NCBI GenBank assembly: GCA_034665305.1
Contig: JAXDFZ010000024.1
Location: forward strand, 1-64,000
Direction: 5' to 3'
DNA length: 64,000 nucleotides
Origin: DASXRU01 sp034665305
Lineage (GTDB): Bacteria; Acidobacteriota; Blastocatellia; Pyrinomonadales; Pyrinomonadaceae
Numbering within the stretch: position 1 is the first letter of the stretch; every line of letters begins with the position of its first letter. The position numbers and the translations under genes are program-made. The notes under the pieces were generated by a model. It was given only the letters and a program-made list of their open reading frames with translations. It was not told where the DNA came from and did not search any database. This document shows positions 50,491-59,409 of this stretch, piece by piece.

Positions 50491-50775
50491 CTAAGCAGCC
50501 TTGATGTGCTCACTTGTTTCTGCGAAAACACGGCGGCCGTTAAGGGCGTCGTCGATAATCTCGCGAACCGCAGAAGTATCAGGATTAACATCCATTCGAT
50601 CACACGCTCCGAGGTGCCGCAGGATGCCTTCAGTTGCGATATCCAACGGCGTTCCCATCAATTTCGAATAGCGCCGTGCCTGTATATGATCGATTCTGAG
50701 TAACCGCTCATTCAGCGGTAGATGCCTATCAAAAATCACGTTTCCTCGCTCCTTCATTTGAACCGAACCTGTCAT
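50491..50775 (-). CDS. Small hypothetical protein
   Basis: This 94-residue predominantly helical protein begins MTGSVQMKERG and contains SKLMGTPLDIATEGILRHLG. No membrane segment or known motif. Codon use fits the neighbours and it has its own terminator, so it is probably real. An ATG eight codons in (MKERGNV) is an alternative start. Confidence 0.5.
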   Translation of the reverse strand: MTGSVQMKERGNVIFDRHLPLNERLLRIDHIQARRYSKLMGTPLDIATEGILRHLGACDRMDVNPDTSAVREIIDDALNGRRVFAETSEHIKAA

Positions 50776-51057
50776 CGCTCTCGAGCGCAGCTACCAGATC
50801 CGGAAGTATTTATTAAGTAAATCTTAGATGCTTTCCCAAACGAATCGGATGCAAACTTGTTGCGTTTTTGCTCCGTTTCTGACACGGGACTTCCTTAGCC
50901 TTCTCCCGTTAAATACCGGACTGTTTGGAAAACTGGACATTATAACTGGATGGAGTTTCAAAAGCCAGAATAAAGTTTAGGGTGCCTAACTTTCAGCAGG
51001 ATTCAGGGTCGACGAGGGCCTTTCACAGCAATTCAGTGGAATTTAAGCATTTTCGGG
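50776..51057. other. Intergenic region without recognised content
   Basis: AT-rich stretch of about 280 bases upstream of the small minus-strand gene. It must contain that gene's promoter, but I could not single one out. CGGGA and TCCCG at 50884-50910 form a weak hairpin. Confidence 0.4.
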
Positions 51058-51120
51058 CAAAAAACTGCGGCACCGACCTTTAGCCTCGCATTCTTACATG
51101 CAGGCGCGGGATCGGTGCCG
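51058..51120 (-). terminator. Terminator-like structure after the HU gene
   Basis: On the minus strand CGGCACCGA pairs with TCGGTGCCG over a 35-base loop and is followed by CAGTTTTTTG. The long loop is unusual but the stem plus T-run fits a terminator 65 bases after the stop. Confidence 0.6.
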
Positions 51121-51187
51121 TAAGAGCCTTTGATGCCGGGGTACCACTTGGCTGATCGGCTCTGCTGGTCCGAAATTACCGAATCGG

Positions 51188-51502
51188 CTATTTCTTGGGC
51201 AGAACCGTATCTTTCATTGATTTTCCGACGCGAAACTTGAGGGTCGTTTTCGCCGGAATTTGAATGGTAGCGCCGGTTGCTGGGTTGCGCCCTTCGCGGG
51301 CTTTGCGCTCAGAACGTACGAGTTTTCCGAATCCTGGGAGTACGAACTCTCCATTGGACTTCACTTCGTTAGAAGCGAGGTTGGAAAGCTCTTCGAAGAA
51401 TTCCTTCACTTGAGCGCGTTTCATGCCGGTTTTCTCGGCGAAATGGTTAATTACCTCGGATTGAGTCATCCGTCGTTTGCCTGATGCCGCTGTGGTCGCC
51501 AT
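51188..51502 (-). CDS. HU/IHF-family DNA-binding protein
   Basis: The 104-residue protein has the HU fold: helices MTQSEVINHFAEKTGMKRAQ and VKEFFEELSNLAS, strands FVLPGFGKLV, and the DNA-binding arm with GRNPATGATIQIPA in the classic position. The last residues TVLPKK are basic. GGAGG lies 14 bases before the ATG at 51502, rather far. A TTG at 51526 would add eight residues but then has no ribosome-binding site. It would bend and compact DNA. Confidence 0.93.
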   Translation of the reverse strand: MATTAASGKRRMTQSEVINHFAEKTGMKRAQVKEFFEELSNLASNEVKSNGEFVLPGFGKLVRSERKAREGRNPATGATIQIPAKTTLKFRVGKSMKDTVLPKK

Positions 51503-51529
51503 GGCGTGGTGTGATACCTCCGTCAAATG

Positions 51530-51557
51530 TTAATAATTGAAAAAGCTGATGCCGCAA
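51530..51557 (-). promoter_or_regulatory. Possible promoter of the HU gene
   Basis: On the minus strand TTGCGG, 16 bases, TATTAA would start transcription near 51523. That is just upstream of the GGAGG at 51517-51521, making the ATG at 51502 the start. The -35 match is modest. Confidence 0.3.
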
Positions 51558-51630
51558 CATATATCATACACAGAGCGAGAAGTCTGCATAAAAACGCTAT
51601 TTTTACGCTATTTTCGTTAATCTCCTACGT

Positions 51631-52857
51631 CTACTCCGCTTCAGGTTCGTGGCTTAGCGGGCTGCTCGTGGGAACGGGCACCGGAAAGTATGACGCAACT
51701 GACACCGTTGGGAGGTAAGAGCGAATTCCTCCCGTGTGGCCCGATCCTAAATAAGGTCGTTCACAGCACAGGAAGAATATCCACGCGAACAAGAGCGTCA
51801 ACGGAGTCATTATCAGAACCGCCACGAAAGATTCAGGCAGGCCGAGTGACTCGAACCGGTAGGCTTCCATGATCACCAATTCGTGGGTCAAATAAAGCGA
51901 ATATGAAAAAAGCCCAATTGGCGCCAGCACGCGCACGATCGCTGGGGCAAACGAGCGCCACTTACTTTCAGCGATAACCAGGCGATTAACCACAACGAAG
52001 AAAGCGATTCCCCAAACTGGATGCAAAAGAAGCCACACTCCCTGATGAGGGAGTGTGTTGGGCTGCAACAGGGGAAGTGTTTGAGTTAGGCCTATCGCGA
52101 CCAGTGTTGCCGCGATGGCGACGCCGGTACGGCTGCACCATTTTGGAAGCACCACAATTCCGAGAGCGGCTTCAACTGCAAGCGCGCCGAGAGCCCATGT
52201 AAACCAATGTGAAAGTGCTGCTTCAGGTATAGGGATTCTAATCCCTGCCCAGTGCTCAACGGTCAATGCTGCGAGCAACCATGCCACGCGTGCTCCGAGG
52301 CAAACTAAGAGCGTCCAAACCCATCCGAGGCGCTTACGAAGAAAGAGCAGTAAGAAATAAGTAAGATATAGCTGCTCCTCAATGGCCAGCGTCCAAAAGA
52401 CACCATTGATGCTGTAGGTAGTTCGGACATCAAGGTTATGGAGCATCAAGAGATGAAGAAGAACATCCCACAGGTACAGGGCAGTAACTTTGAAGGGAGT
52501 TGTGAAGCCAGCCACAGCAAGGTAAATGACGAGCGCACAAAGATACGGAGGATATAGGCGCTTGATTCGTCTTTTCCAAAAAACCTTAAAGTTGGCTCGC
52601 GGATTTATCTCAACCAGGCTGCGTCTGGCGACCTGAAGATGTATGCAGAACCCGGAGATAACGAAGAACAAAAAGACGCCGACGTAGCCGAGCGATGAAA
52701 CAGCCCATAACGGCGAGAGCAATGAACTGGAAAGAGTTCCGCCATACGAGTGAGGTTTGAAACCTATCTCATGGTACAGAACAACGCCGATAGCGGCTGC
52801 ACCACGTACAGCGTCAATGCTCCGCAGCCGTCCCGCGAGTTTTGGGATTGTGCTCAC
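51631..52857 (-). CDS. Acyltransferase 3 family membrane protein
   Basis: The 408-residue polytopic protein starts (GTG) MSTIPKLAGRLRSIDAVRGA, with the conserved RSIDAVRG and a His in VVLYHEIGF, as in OafA/YrhL acyltransferases. About ten membrane helices are visible, with IEEQLYLTYFLLLF in the middle. Such enzymes acetylate O-antigen, peptidoglycan or exopolysaccharide. No polysaccharide genes are near, so the substrate is unknown. Confidence 0.92.
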   Translation of the reverse strand: MSTIPKLAGRLRSIDAVRGAAAIGVVLYHEIGFKPHSYGGTLSSSLLSPLWAVSSLGYVGVFLFFVISGFCIHLQVARRSLVEINPRANFKVFWKRRIKRLYPPYLCALVIYLAVAGFTTPFKVTALYLWDVLLHLLMLHNLDVRTTYSINGVFWTLAIEEQLYLTYFLLLFLRKRLGWVWTLLVCLGARVAWLLAALTVEHWAGIRIPIPEAALSHWFTWALGALAVEAALGIVVLPKWCSRTGVAIAATLVAIGLTQTLPLLQPNTLPHQGVWLLLHPVWGIAFFVVVNRLVIAESKWRSFAPAIVRVLAPIGLFSYSLYLTHELVIMEAYRFESLGLPESFVAVLIMTPLTLLFAWIFFLCCERPYLGSGHTGGIRSYLPTVSVASYFPVPVPTSSPLSHEPEAE

Positions 52858-52941
52858 TGATTGTAGTTAACGATCGAGAAGATCGCAGGGTTGTTGTGAA
52901 AATGGCCGCCGAAAATGGCGACCACCAGATCATTAGAGAAT

Positions 52942-53019
<78 letters not shown>

Positions 53020-53078
53020 CAAAGAGATCTTATAATCGTCAAGCAAGGAGAGCATTCTAGCGACGGGTTTGGAAGCGG

Positions 53079-53723
53079 TCAAGACGCGTCCATCTGCGAG
53101 GAGGAGTTTGCGTCGTCAATCTGGCAAGACAATAAGAAAGCGCGCGTTGCCAAAAGCGCTTGAGCCCGATGGCTTATGCGATTCTTAACGGCAGGACTTA
53201 GCTCAGCCAGCGTCTTGTCATACCCGCTCGGCACAAATATCGGATCATAACCAAAACCTCCACTGCCGCGCGGCTGCAAAGTGATCATTCCCTCGCAGAT
53301 TCCCGAAGCTGTATGGATAATTCTGCCATCGGATTCCGCAACGGCTATAGCGGAAACAAATCGGGCCGTCCGTTTAGGCTCCGGCACGCCAGCCAAATTT
53401 ACCAACAAATGAGATACGCGATCCTGATCGGAGGCGCTTTCTCCAGAATATCGCGCTGAACGTACGCCGGGGGCACCTTCAAGCGCATCTACCTCCAAGC
53501 CGGAATCATCGGCGATTACATGGAAACTGATTTGTCTCGCGTATCCCCGTGCTTTTAGTTGAGCATTATCCGCATACGTTCGGCCGGTTTCTTCCACAGT
53601 GACAATGTCTTCGAATTCAGCTAGCGATCTTAATGTAAGTGGCAGGTGCTTCAGCATCTGTGCAACTTCTCGCAGCTTCCCAGGATTGGTTGTGGCAATG
53701 ACGAGTGTGGGAAGGTTCATCAT
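53079..53723 (-). CDS. rdgB: XTP/dITP pyrophosphatase
   Basis: The 214-residue Ham1-family house-cleaning enzyme hydrolyses non-canonical purine triphosphates to monophosphates. TTNPGKLREV near the N-terminus, IADDSGLEVDALEGAPGVRS, GFGYDPIFVPSG and HRAQAL are the family signatures in order. Its ATG overlaps the stop of the upstream gene (ATGA), so translation is coupled to that membrane protein. Confidence 0.94.
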   Translation of the reverse strand: MMNLPTLVIATTNPGKLREVAQMLKHLPLTLRSLAEFEDIVTVEETGRTYADNAQLKARGYARQISFHVIADDSGLEVDALEGAPGVRSARYSGESASDQDRVSHLLVNLAGVPEPKRTARFVSAIAVAESDGRIIHTASGICEGMITLQPRGSGGFGYDPIFVPSGYDKTLAELSPAVKNRISHRAQALLATRAFLLSCQIDDANSSSQMDAS

Positions 53724-55414
53724 TTCGAAGAGAGCTCTCGTTGGATTTGGCCGGCTAGTGTGCCTAGCAAACCTGAGGAGGATCGAGTGACTCGCTCGAA
53801 ACCTTCAGTCCCAATGGCGGTGGTTGTCACCGCATAAGGAAGCACCCGGAAGCTGTCGGCATAGGTGAGCTGTTGGTTGGAAGAATTGCTTATCAATGAA
53901 AACAATTCGCTCGTTGACTGAATGTCACGGGTATACGTTACGGTTACTGGCTTGGACGGTGCCGGGGCTGGTATGGCGTGCTTGAAGGCGGGTTGCGATG
54001 ACAAAGACTCCCCGCGGGACTTAGTGATAAGACAACTCCGCACCGCCGTCGATGACCCCATGACCAAGTATTGATCCACAAAACTCGCCGCCAGTGAATC
54101 CTCGCCCACCGAAACCAGCATCTCATACCCGCTGACATTCTCTTTAGTCGATTTCACGCCGAGCCGTTGCGCGACCAGACCGCGCAACGCCTTTTCTTCT
54201 TTGACCTTCACTATGAGCACTGAATTCGCTCCATCCTCATCAAGCCGGGCGGTTAATATCTCACCGCCAATGGCCTCAAGAAAAACTTCAGGCTGATCAA
54301 TTCCATAAGGAGCCAAAGTCGATTTGAGCAACGGGGTCACTAACACGGCGCCGATGATGTCCAAATGTGACGACAATGCTCGGTTCAAACCACGCCAAGC
54401 AAGGCTTGGGTTTTCAACCCTGTACTCAGTAACTGAGTAGACCTCTTGCGGCAAGAAGAGGTAAGGGCCAGGAGAGGCGCCTGTCCCACCGCCAGTCGAC
54501 TCCTGAAGACCAGTGGTCAGATCTTGGGGCGCGGCTACGAAGTAGCTGTCCTCGAACATCCTGTTTTGAAATCTAAGGCTCCAACCTGCACTTTTGAACA
54601 GCTTGCCAGTCAGCCCGGCAAGAATCTGTTGTGCCTGGGGACTAGTCGCCAGGCCTTCAACGTGCGTGGGTGCGAGAGCAGCTACGAGTTTCCCTAATCC
54701 GTCGGTTGAGAGATAGCCGAAGGCAACGGCGGTGTCACTCCGAAGTTTCGAGCGCGTTAACTGCAGTTCCGAATTACCCATCAGGCTCTTTGCGCCTTCG
54801 CGCCTCGCTGCAATGCAAGCCAGAACGGCTTTCTCACTATTTCCTATAATTGCCTCAGTGTCGAAGAATCCCAAAACGATGCTGCGATTGTCATTCGTGG
54901 AAATCCATTCGGTGAATGAAAAGCCGTCTACTATCTTTCTAGTGTGCGTCGATTGTGGATAGATGCGGTGCGCGAGGTCACCAACACTTTTCTCAATGAC
55001 CGGCATCATTCTGCCGGGGCTAGTATGCGTTTCGATGATGAGGGCGGCCGCAGGCCTAATCAGGAGCGTGCGTTCGTTATCGACGGCTTCCAGCCCAACT
55101 ACCACAACGGCGAATTGCGCACGCGAGAGGATGACCTGCTCGCTGCTGCCTATGCCCGTCCAGAAGGCGACGCGACTGAGCCAGTTCACCCTTTGCAGTC
55201 TTGGCGATGAACCGCTTGCGTAAAGAGTCTCCCAAGCTTGAGTCTGGGTAATTCCCGATAGGATTGTTGGCAGATCGTTAATCTCAAGGTAGGCGAGGGC
55301 ATCGCCCGGCGCATAAGCCGCCATATCAACCTTGGTTGGATGCGACCACCAAAGATAGGCGCCCAGGCATCCCAGGAGCAAGAACGCCAGTGTTAGCAAT
55401 CGAGCGGCTTTCAT
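53720..55414 (-). CDS. DUF3352-like membrane-anchored protein
   Basis: The 564-residue protein has a signal anchor MKAARLLTLAFLLLGC and a large extracytoplasmic domain. PGDALAYLEINDLPTIL near the start and several repeated SVGEDSLAASF-type strands resemble DUF3352 proteins of Acidobacteria and cyanobacteria. Function unknown. A frame start at 55444 would add ten residues before the anchor. The stop overlaps the rdgB start by four bases. Confidence 0.65.
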   Translation of the reverse strand: MKAARLLTLAFLLLGCLGAYLWWSHPTKVDMAAYAPGDALAYLEINDLPTILSGITQTQAWETLYASGSSPRLQRVNWLSRVAFWTGIGSSEQVILSRAQFAVVVVGLEAVDNERTLLIRPAAALIIETHTSPGRMMPVIEKSVGDLAHRIYPQSTHTRKIVDGFSFTEWISTNDNRSIVLGFFDTEAIIGNSEKAVLACIAARREGAKSLMGNSELQLTRSKLRSDTAVAFGYLSTDGLGKLVAALAPTHVEGLATSPQAQQILAGLTGKLFKSAGWSLRFQNRMFEDSYFVAAPQDLTTGLQESTGGGTGASPGPYLFLPQEVYSVTEYRVENPSLAWRGLNRALSSHLDIIGAVLVTPLLKSTLAPYGIDQPEVFLEAIGGEILTARLDEDGANSVLIVKVKEEKALRGLVAQRLGVKSTKENVSGYEMLVSVGEDSLAASFVDQYLVMGSSTAVRSCLITKSRGESLSSQPAFKHAIPAPAPSKPVTVTYTRDIQSTSELFSLISNSSNQQLTYADSFRVLPYAVTTTAIGTEGFERVTRSSSGLLGTLAGQIQRELSSK

Positions 55415-55479
55415 CAGCGTCGCATGGTACGTCAACTTGACCACCCCAGCAACACGAACGTGAGACGGTCAAGGGTTGG

Positions 55480-55896
55480 TTATGCCAAACCGCACGAACG
55501 GAATTGAAGCGCGGCTTTGTCCATAATTAAGCTGGAAGTAGGGAGATTCAGTTCCAGAAAAGTCCCCTTTGCCTGTGCGGATACTGACGGTAGGTTCGAT
55601 ATTCCTTTACCCCACAGCAAGTTAAAAGCTGTAAAATCTGGTTGACAAGCAGGGGCCGGTGTTGTAGCCTCTGTCGTGGCGGTTGTAAGCCAATTGTTCG
55701 AGCTGGAACAGGAACCGTCTTCTTTGACTGAACTAAGGGCACACTTCGCGTGAGCGGAGGCCGCAAAGCCTACGGGAGTCATTGTCAAATTGACTCGGCT
55801 GGGTTGCACAGGTTGACCGGAAGTTACGCGCCAACCGCCCTCCAGAACATACGCCTTCCCCGCATCTACGGAAGCTTTAGCCTCTTCGAATACAAA
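55480..55896 (-). pseudogene. Decayed or truncated exported-protein remnant
   Basis: The frame from 55896 reads FVFEEAKASVDAGKAYVLEG and on through RVNLTMTPVGFAASAHAKC to a stop at 55480. It looks coding but has no good start: a TGA sits directly upstream at 55897-55899, and beyond that the same frame stays protein-like for a short way. The only internal candidate is a GTG at 55809, giving 109 residues. Four cysteines suggest an extracytoplasmic protein. It could be a fragment of a larger lost gene. Confidence 0.35.
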
Positions 55897-56087
55897 TCAG
55901 GCCTCTAAGGATGCAGCTTTCGTAGTTAGAGAAATCTGACACCGCAATCACTCATCACGTTGAAAGCCGTCACCGAAATTCTTCAGATGAACGCACTACG
56001 TAGAAGGACGTCGCGTGCTCGCCGAGTGCGCGCTCGATTGAGACGCCAACATCGCATTCGTTTCCGAATGGCAAGGAACCACTAAAC

Positions 56088-57152
56088 ATGTTTACACGTG
56101 GCATCAGCAAAAAAAATATGGTGGGCCTGGATATAGGCTCAAGTTCCGTGAAAGCTGTCGAGCTGCAAGGCAAGAACGGGAGCTTTCAGTTAATGAATCT
56201 CGGCTATGAGAATCTTCAGCCAGACTCGATCGTGGATGGCCAGATCATGGAGCTGAATAACGTTTCTAACGTAATAGCGAGCATCTTCACCGAACATAAG
56301 ATTACGACGACCAGAGTAGCCGCAGGCGTTAGCGGACACTCAGTCATCGTGAAGAACATAGTGCTCCCTCAGATGAGTGAGGATGAGTTGCAAGAGTCTT
56401 TTAGCTGGCATGCAGAAGAGCACATACCGTTCGATATCTCTGACGTTAATCTTGACTACCAAATTACCGGCAAGTCATCCGATGCCCTCCATGTTCTGTT
56501 GGCGGCTTGCAAACGCGACAAGATCGCGAACGTCAAGCAAGCAATACAGCTCGCCGGCAAACAGCCAGCGGTGATCGATGTAGACGCCTTCGCCTTACAG
56601 AATTGCTACGAGTTGAATTACCAACCACAACCGGGACAGATCGTCGCGCTCCTGAATGTTGGTGCCTCAACCACGAACATCAACATTCTTAATGGTGCTC
56701 GATCGGTCTTTACGCGTGATGCATCTGTGGGAGGGAATCAATACACCGGGCTCCTCCAGAAGGAGTTGGGATTGACGTTTGAGCAAGCAGAGGCGGTCAA
56801 ACGCGGGCAGATGCTTCCCGAAGGAGTTGAAGCACGAGCCATCGAACCGATTCTCGAAACTGTGTCCGACATCCTGGCGCTTGAGGTTCAGAAAACGATG
56901 GACTTTTATCGAGCGACAGCGGAAGAAGGCGAATCGGCTGTCCAGAAGTTTCTGATTTCAGGCGGCGGCTCCAAACTGAGCGGCCTGATGGAATACTTGG
57001 CTAATCGATTTGAGATTCCGGTCGAGGTTTTTGATCCCTTCCGTGAGATTCGCGTGGACGCCAGAAGTTTCGACCCAGATTACATGCGGGACGTTGTGCC
57101 AGAAATGGCCATCGCCGTTGGCTTGGCACTGAGAGGAGTGGACGCCCGATGA
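56088..57152 (+). CDS. pilM: Type IV pilus assembly protein PilM
   Basis: The 354-residue actin-like ATP-binding protein has MVGLDIGSSSVKAVELQ near the N-terminus (phosphate-1 motif), VALLNVGASTTNINIL as phosphate-2 and LISGGGSKLSGLMEYL as the adenosine motif. It sits on the cytoplasmic side and binds the N-terminus of PilN. AAGGA lies ten bases upstream of the ATG. It is the first of five genes of the alignment complex. Confidence 0.95.
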   Translation: MFTRGISKKNMVGLDIGSSSVKAVELQGKNGSFQLMNLGYENLQPDSIVDGQIMELNNVSNVIASIFTEHKITTTRVAAGVSGHSVIVKNIVLPQMSEDELQESFSWHAEEHIPFDISDVNLDYQITGKSSDALHVLLAACKRDKIANVKQAIQLAGKQPAVIDVDAFALQNCYELNYQPQPGQIVALLNVGASTTNINILNGARSVFTRDASVGGNQYTGLLQKELGLTFEQAEAVKRGQMLPEGVEARAIEPILETVSDILALEVQKTMDFYRATAEEGESAVQKFLISGGGSKLSGLMEYLANRFEIPVEVFDPFREIRVDARSFDPDYMRDVVPEMAIAVGLALRGVDAR

Positions 57153-57841
57153 TTAGAATCAACCTTCTGGAATCGGTTACTGATCGGCCGAGCGCCGTCA
57201 GCCTTGTTGAGGACCGGGTGGCGAGCCCGTGGACGCAGACGTTGCTGTTAGCGTTGCTGATGGGAGCGTTGGCGGTGCTGGGAATGGGATACGACCTTGT
57301 CAGTTCGCGCTCACAGCATGAAATCGCGCGCAAGGAGCTGGACAAGCAGCAGCAGATTAATGCGCAGATGAACGCGGTTAATAAAGAGCGCGCTGATCTT
57401 GAAAAGAAAATCAAAGATATTCAGGTAAGAATCGACGCGATTCAGAAGCTCAGGGCTTCCCAGCAGGGGCCGGGTTTTGTCCTGAGGGAAATCAAAGATC
57501 GATTTGATGGTGTTCCCGGGCTGTACCTGAAGAGCGTCGAACAAAAAGAAGGCGAGTTGATTATCAAGGGTGAATCGCCGAACGAAAATGCTGTAACGCG
57601 TTTTGGGCAAAGCCTGGAATTCTCATCAGGCGTGTTCACCAATCTGAACATAGAAACGCAAAGGGAAGTTGCTCAAGTCAAGACAAGCGCCGGAGGCGGA
57701 TCGGCGGCAGCCGCTGACGATCCAAACGCCTTTAAGCCCGAGGTCGTGACCTTCACGATCAAATGCAACTACTCGCAGCCGAATGGGCCCCAGGCCGCCG
57801 CTCAGTCGCCAAGCCCAGCTAACCAGGTTGCCAAGAAATAG
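57149..57841 (+). CDS. pilN: Type IV pilus assembly protein PilN
   Basis: The 230-residue protein begins MIRINLLE, the conserved PilM-binding peptide, then has a membrane helix at about 30-48 and a coiled coil (50-100). A ferredoxin-like domain follows, and the C-terminus is Ala/Pro-rich. It overlaps the pilM stop by four bases (ATGA). It bridges PilM and PilO. Confidence 0.93.
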   Translation: MIRINLLESVTDRPSAVSLVEDRVASPWTQTLLLALLMGALAVLGMGYDLVSSRSQHEIARKELDKQQQINAQMNAVNKERADLEKKIKDIQVRIDAIQKLRASQQGPGFVLREIKDRFDGVPGLYLKSVEQKEGELIIKGESPNENAVTRFGQSLEFSSGVFTNLNIETQREVAQVKTSAGGGSAAAADDPNAFKPEVVTFTIKCNYSQPNGPQAAAQSPSPANQVAKK

Positions 57842-57872
57842 ATCACGGGAAACTTTTGGAAAGGCCTTCGTC

Positions 57873-58517
57873 ATGAAAATTGGAAACATACAAACTCTTC
57901 CCTGGTACTTGCGGGCAGCCATGTTCGCTGCCGTGGCTGGCCTGATGTATGCCGGCTTCTGGTACTTCGTAACCCGTAGTACCCGCGCTGAAACCAAAGA
58001 GCTCAATGACAAGATCGCAGAACTCTTGCCTAAGAATGCTCAAGCTCAAATCGCCTCTCAGCGTTTGAATGAGTTCAAGGTTGCCTACCAGAACAGGCAG
58101 GAAGAGTATGACGAACTGAAGGCGCTTCTTCCGGAGCAGCGCGAGATCACGATGGTACTGCAGGGCGTGCAGGACAGAGCGCGTAACTCGGGACTCTCAT
58201 TGCGAAAGTTTATCCCGAAGGACGACGTCCAACAGGAGTTCTATAGTGGCAAAAAGATCGATGTAGGCGTTAATAGTTCCTTCGCAAGTTTGCGCTCGTT
58301 CTTTGATCAGATGGCCCACTATCAGCGCATCGTTTCAATCACCAACTTTGAAATTAAGCAAATGGATAGACAGGCTCCTGGCAAAACCGTGGAAGCCAGG
58401 TTTGATTTAACCGCCTATTACGTTTCTGCTGAGAAACTGCAAAAACAAGCCGGCGGTCAGGCTCCAGCCGCGCCAGCACCCGCACCGGCAGTTCCTGCCC
58501 CAGCGAAAGCCCAGTAA
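57873..58517 (+). CDS. pilO: Type IV pilus assembly protein PilO
   Basis: The 214-residue protein has an N-terminal membrane helix (about 13-32), a coiled coil (35-95) and a compact ferredoxin-like domain with the segment FDQMAHYQRIVSITNFEI. The tail is Ala/Pro-rich. The ATG at 57873 has AAAGG before it. An upstream in-frame start would overlap pilN and put extra residues before the membrane helix, which is unlikely. Confidence 0.93.
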   Translation: MKIGNIQTLPWYLRAAMFAAVAGLMYAGFWYFVTRSTRAETKELNDKIAELLPKNAQAQIASQRLNEFKVAYQNRQEEYDELKALLPEQREITMVLQGVQDRARNSGLSLRKFIPKDDVQQEFYSGKKIDVGVNSSFASLRSFFDQMAHYQRIVSITNFEIKQMDRQAPGKTVEARFDLTAYYVSAEKLQKQAGGQAPAAPAPAPAVPAPAKAQ

Positions 58518-58560
58518 CACCTTGCCAACTTCGGATCAACGCTCAACTGGAAATAAAACA

Positions 58561-59193
58561 ATGAAGCATCACAGACAAATCATTCATGGAAGTCTCGTCG
58601 CACTGTTGCTCTCGTTCGGTGCGCAACAAGTCGGCGCTGCGCCGTTTACCCCCTATCAGGACCCAGTTGCGGAAAAGACAGTTTCCCGCGGCAAAGGTGG
58701 ACGGGATCCCTTCAAGAAATATGAAGTCCCCGCACCGAAGGTCGTGAAGAGTGCCATCTTGGCGGTTCCCTCGATCCAGGAACGGATTGATCGCTATAAA
58801 GCCCAGAAGATCGCTGCCATGAATGCCCGCATCGCACCTCCCAAACCCACCACCGCTCTGCTACTGGGTGAAGTCCAGGTAACCGGAATCTTCCGCACGC
58901 CCCGCGGATACGCGGCGATGGTGGAAGCCCTGCCAATCAAACTCTCCTACGTGATTTATCCTGGCGAAAAGTTTTTCGATGGCCAACTTGTGGCTATTGA
59001 GGAAAGCCGGCTCGTGTTCAGACGCGAAACCGTGTGGATCAGTGGCAAGCGAGATTATGTCGTAGAGATTAAACCCCTGCGCCAAGCCAGCCTTGTTAAC
59101 TCCATGATGGCCATTAAGGCCCCTGCCGAAGCTCCGGCCCCCGAGCCTGAGAAAAAACCGGACGACAAGTCTGTTGTGCCGGATAAACCCTAA
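58561..59193 (+). CDS. pilP: Type IV pilus assembly protein PilP
   Basis: The 210-residue exported protein has a signal peptide ending QVGAAP and a disordered linker. A small beta domain contains LLLGEVQVTGIFRTPRGYAA and FDGQLVAIEESRLVFRRET, typical of PilP. The Pro/Glu/Lys tail is low complexity. It lacks the lipobox Cys seen in proteobacterial PilP. It links the PilN/PilO complex to the PilQ secretin. Confidence 0.88.
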   Translation: MKHHRQIIHGSLVALLLSFGAQQVGAAPFTPYQDPVAEKTVSRGKGGRDPFKKYEVPAPKVVKSAILAVPSIQERIDRYKAQKIAAMNARIAPPKPTTALLLGEVQVTGIFRTPRGYAAMVEALPIKLSYVIYPGEKFFDGQLVAIEESRLVFRRETVWISGKRDYVVEIKPLRQASLVNSMMAIKAPAEAPAPEPEKKPDDKSVVPDKP

Positions 59194-59409
59194 CGATCAA
59201 TTCAGCCGGAAGCGTGGAATCCGCGCGACTGGCAAAAACGTGTAGACCTAAGTAGTGGATTGGGCGACCTTGCTACGTCAAGACCGCCTTTTACTTGAAA
59301 ACCAGATGTGGACGCTCGCGCAGTGCGGCGCGCGCTTTTTCAGGTGATTTAGAACCTGATCCGAGCGTAGCGTGTGGGCGATCGGTTCACGACTCCCGAG
59401 GAGGGAAAA

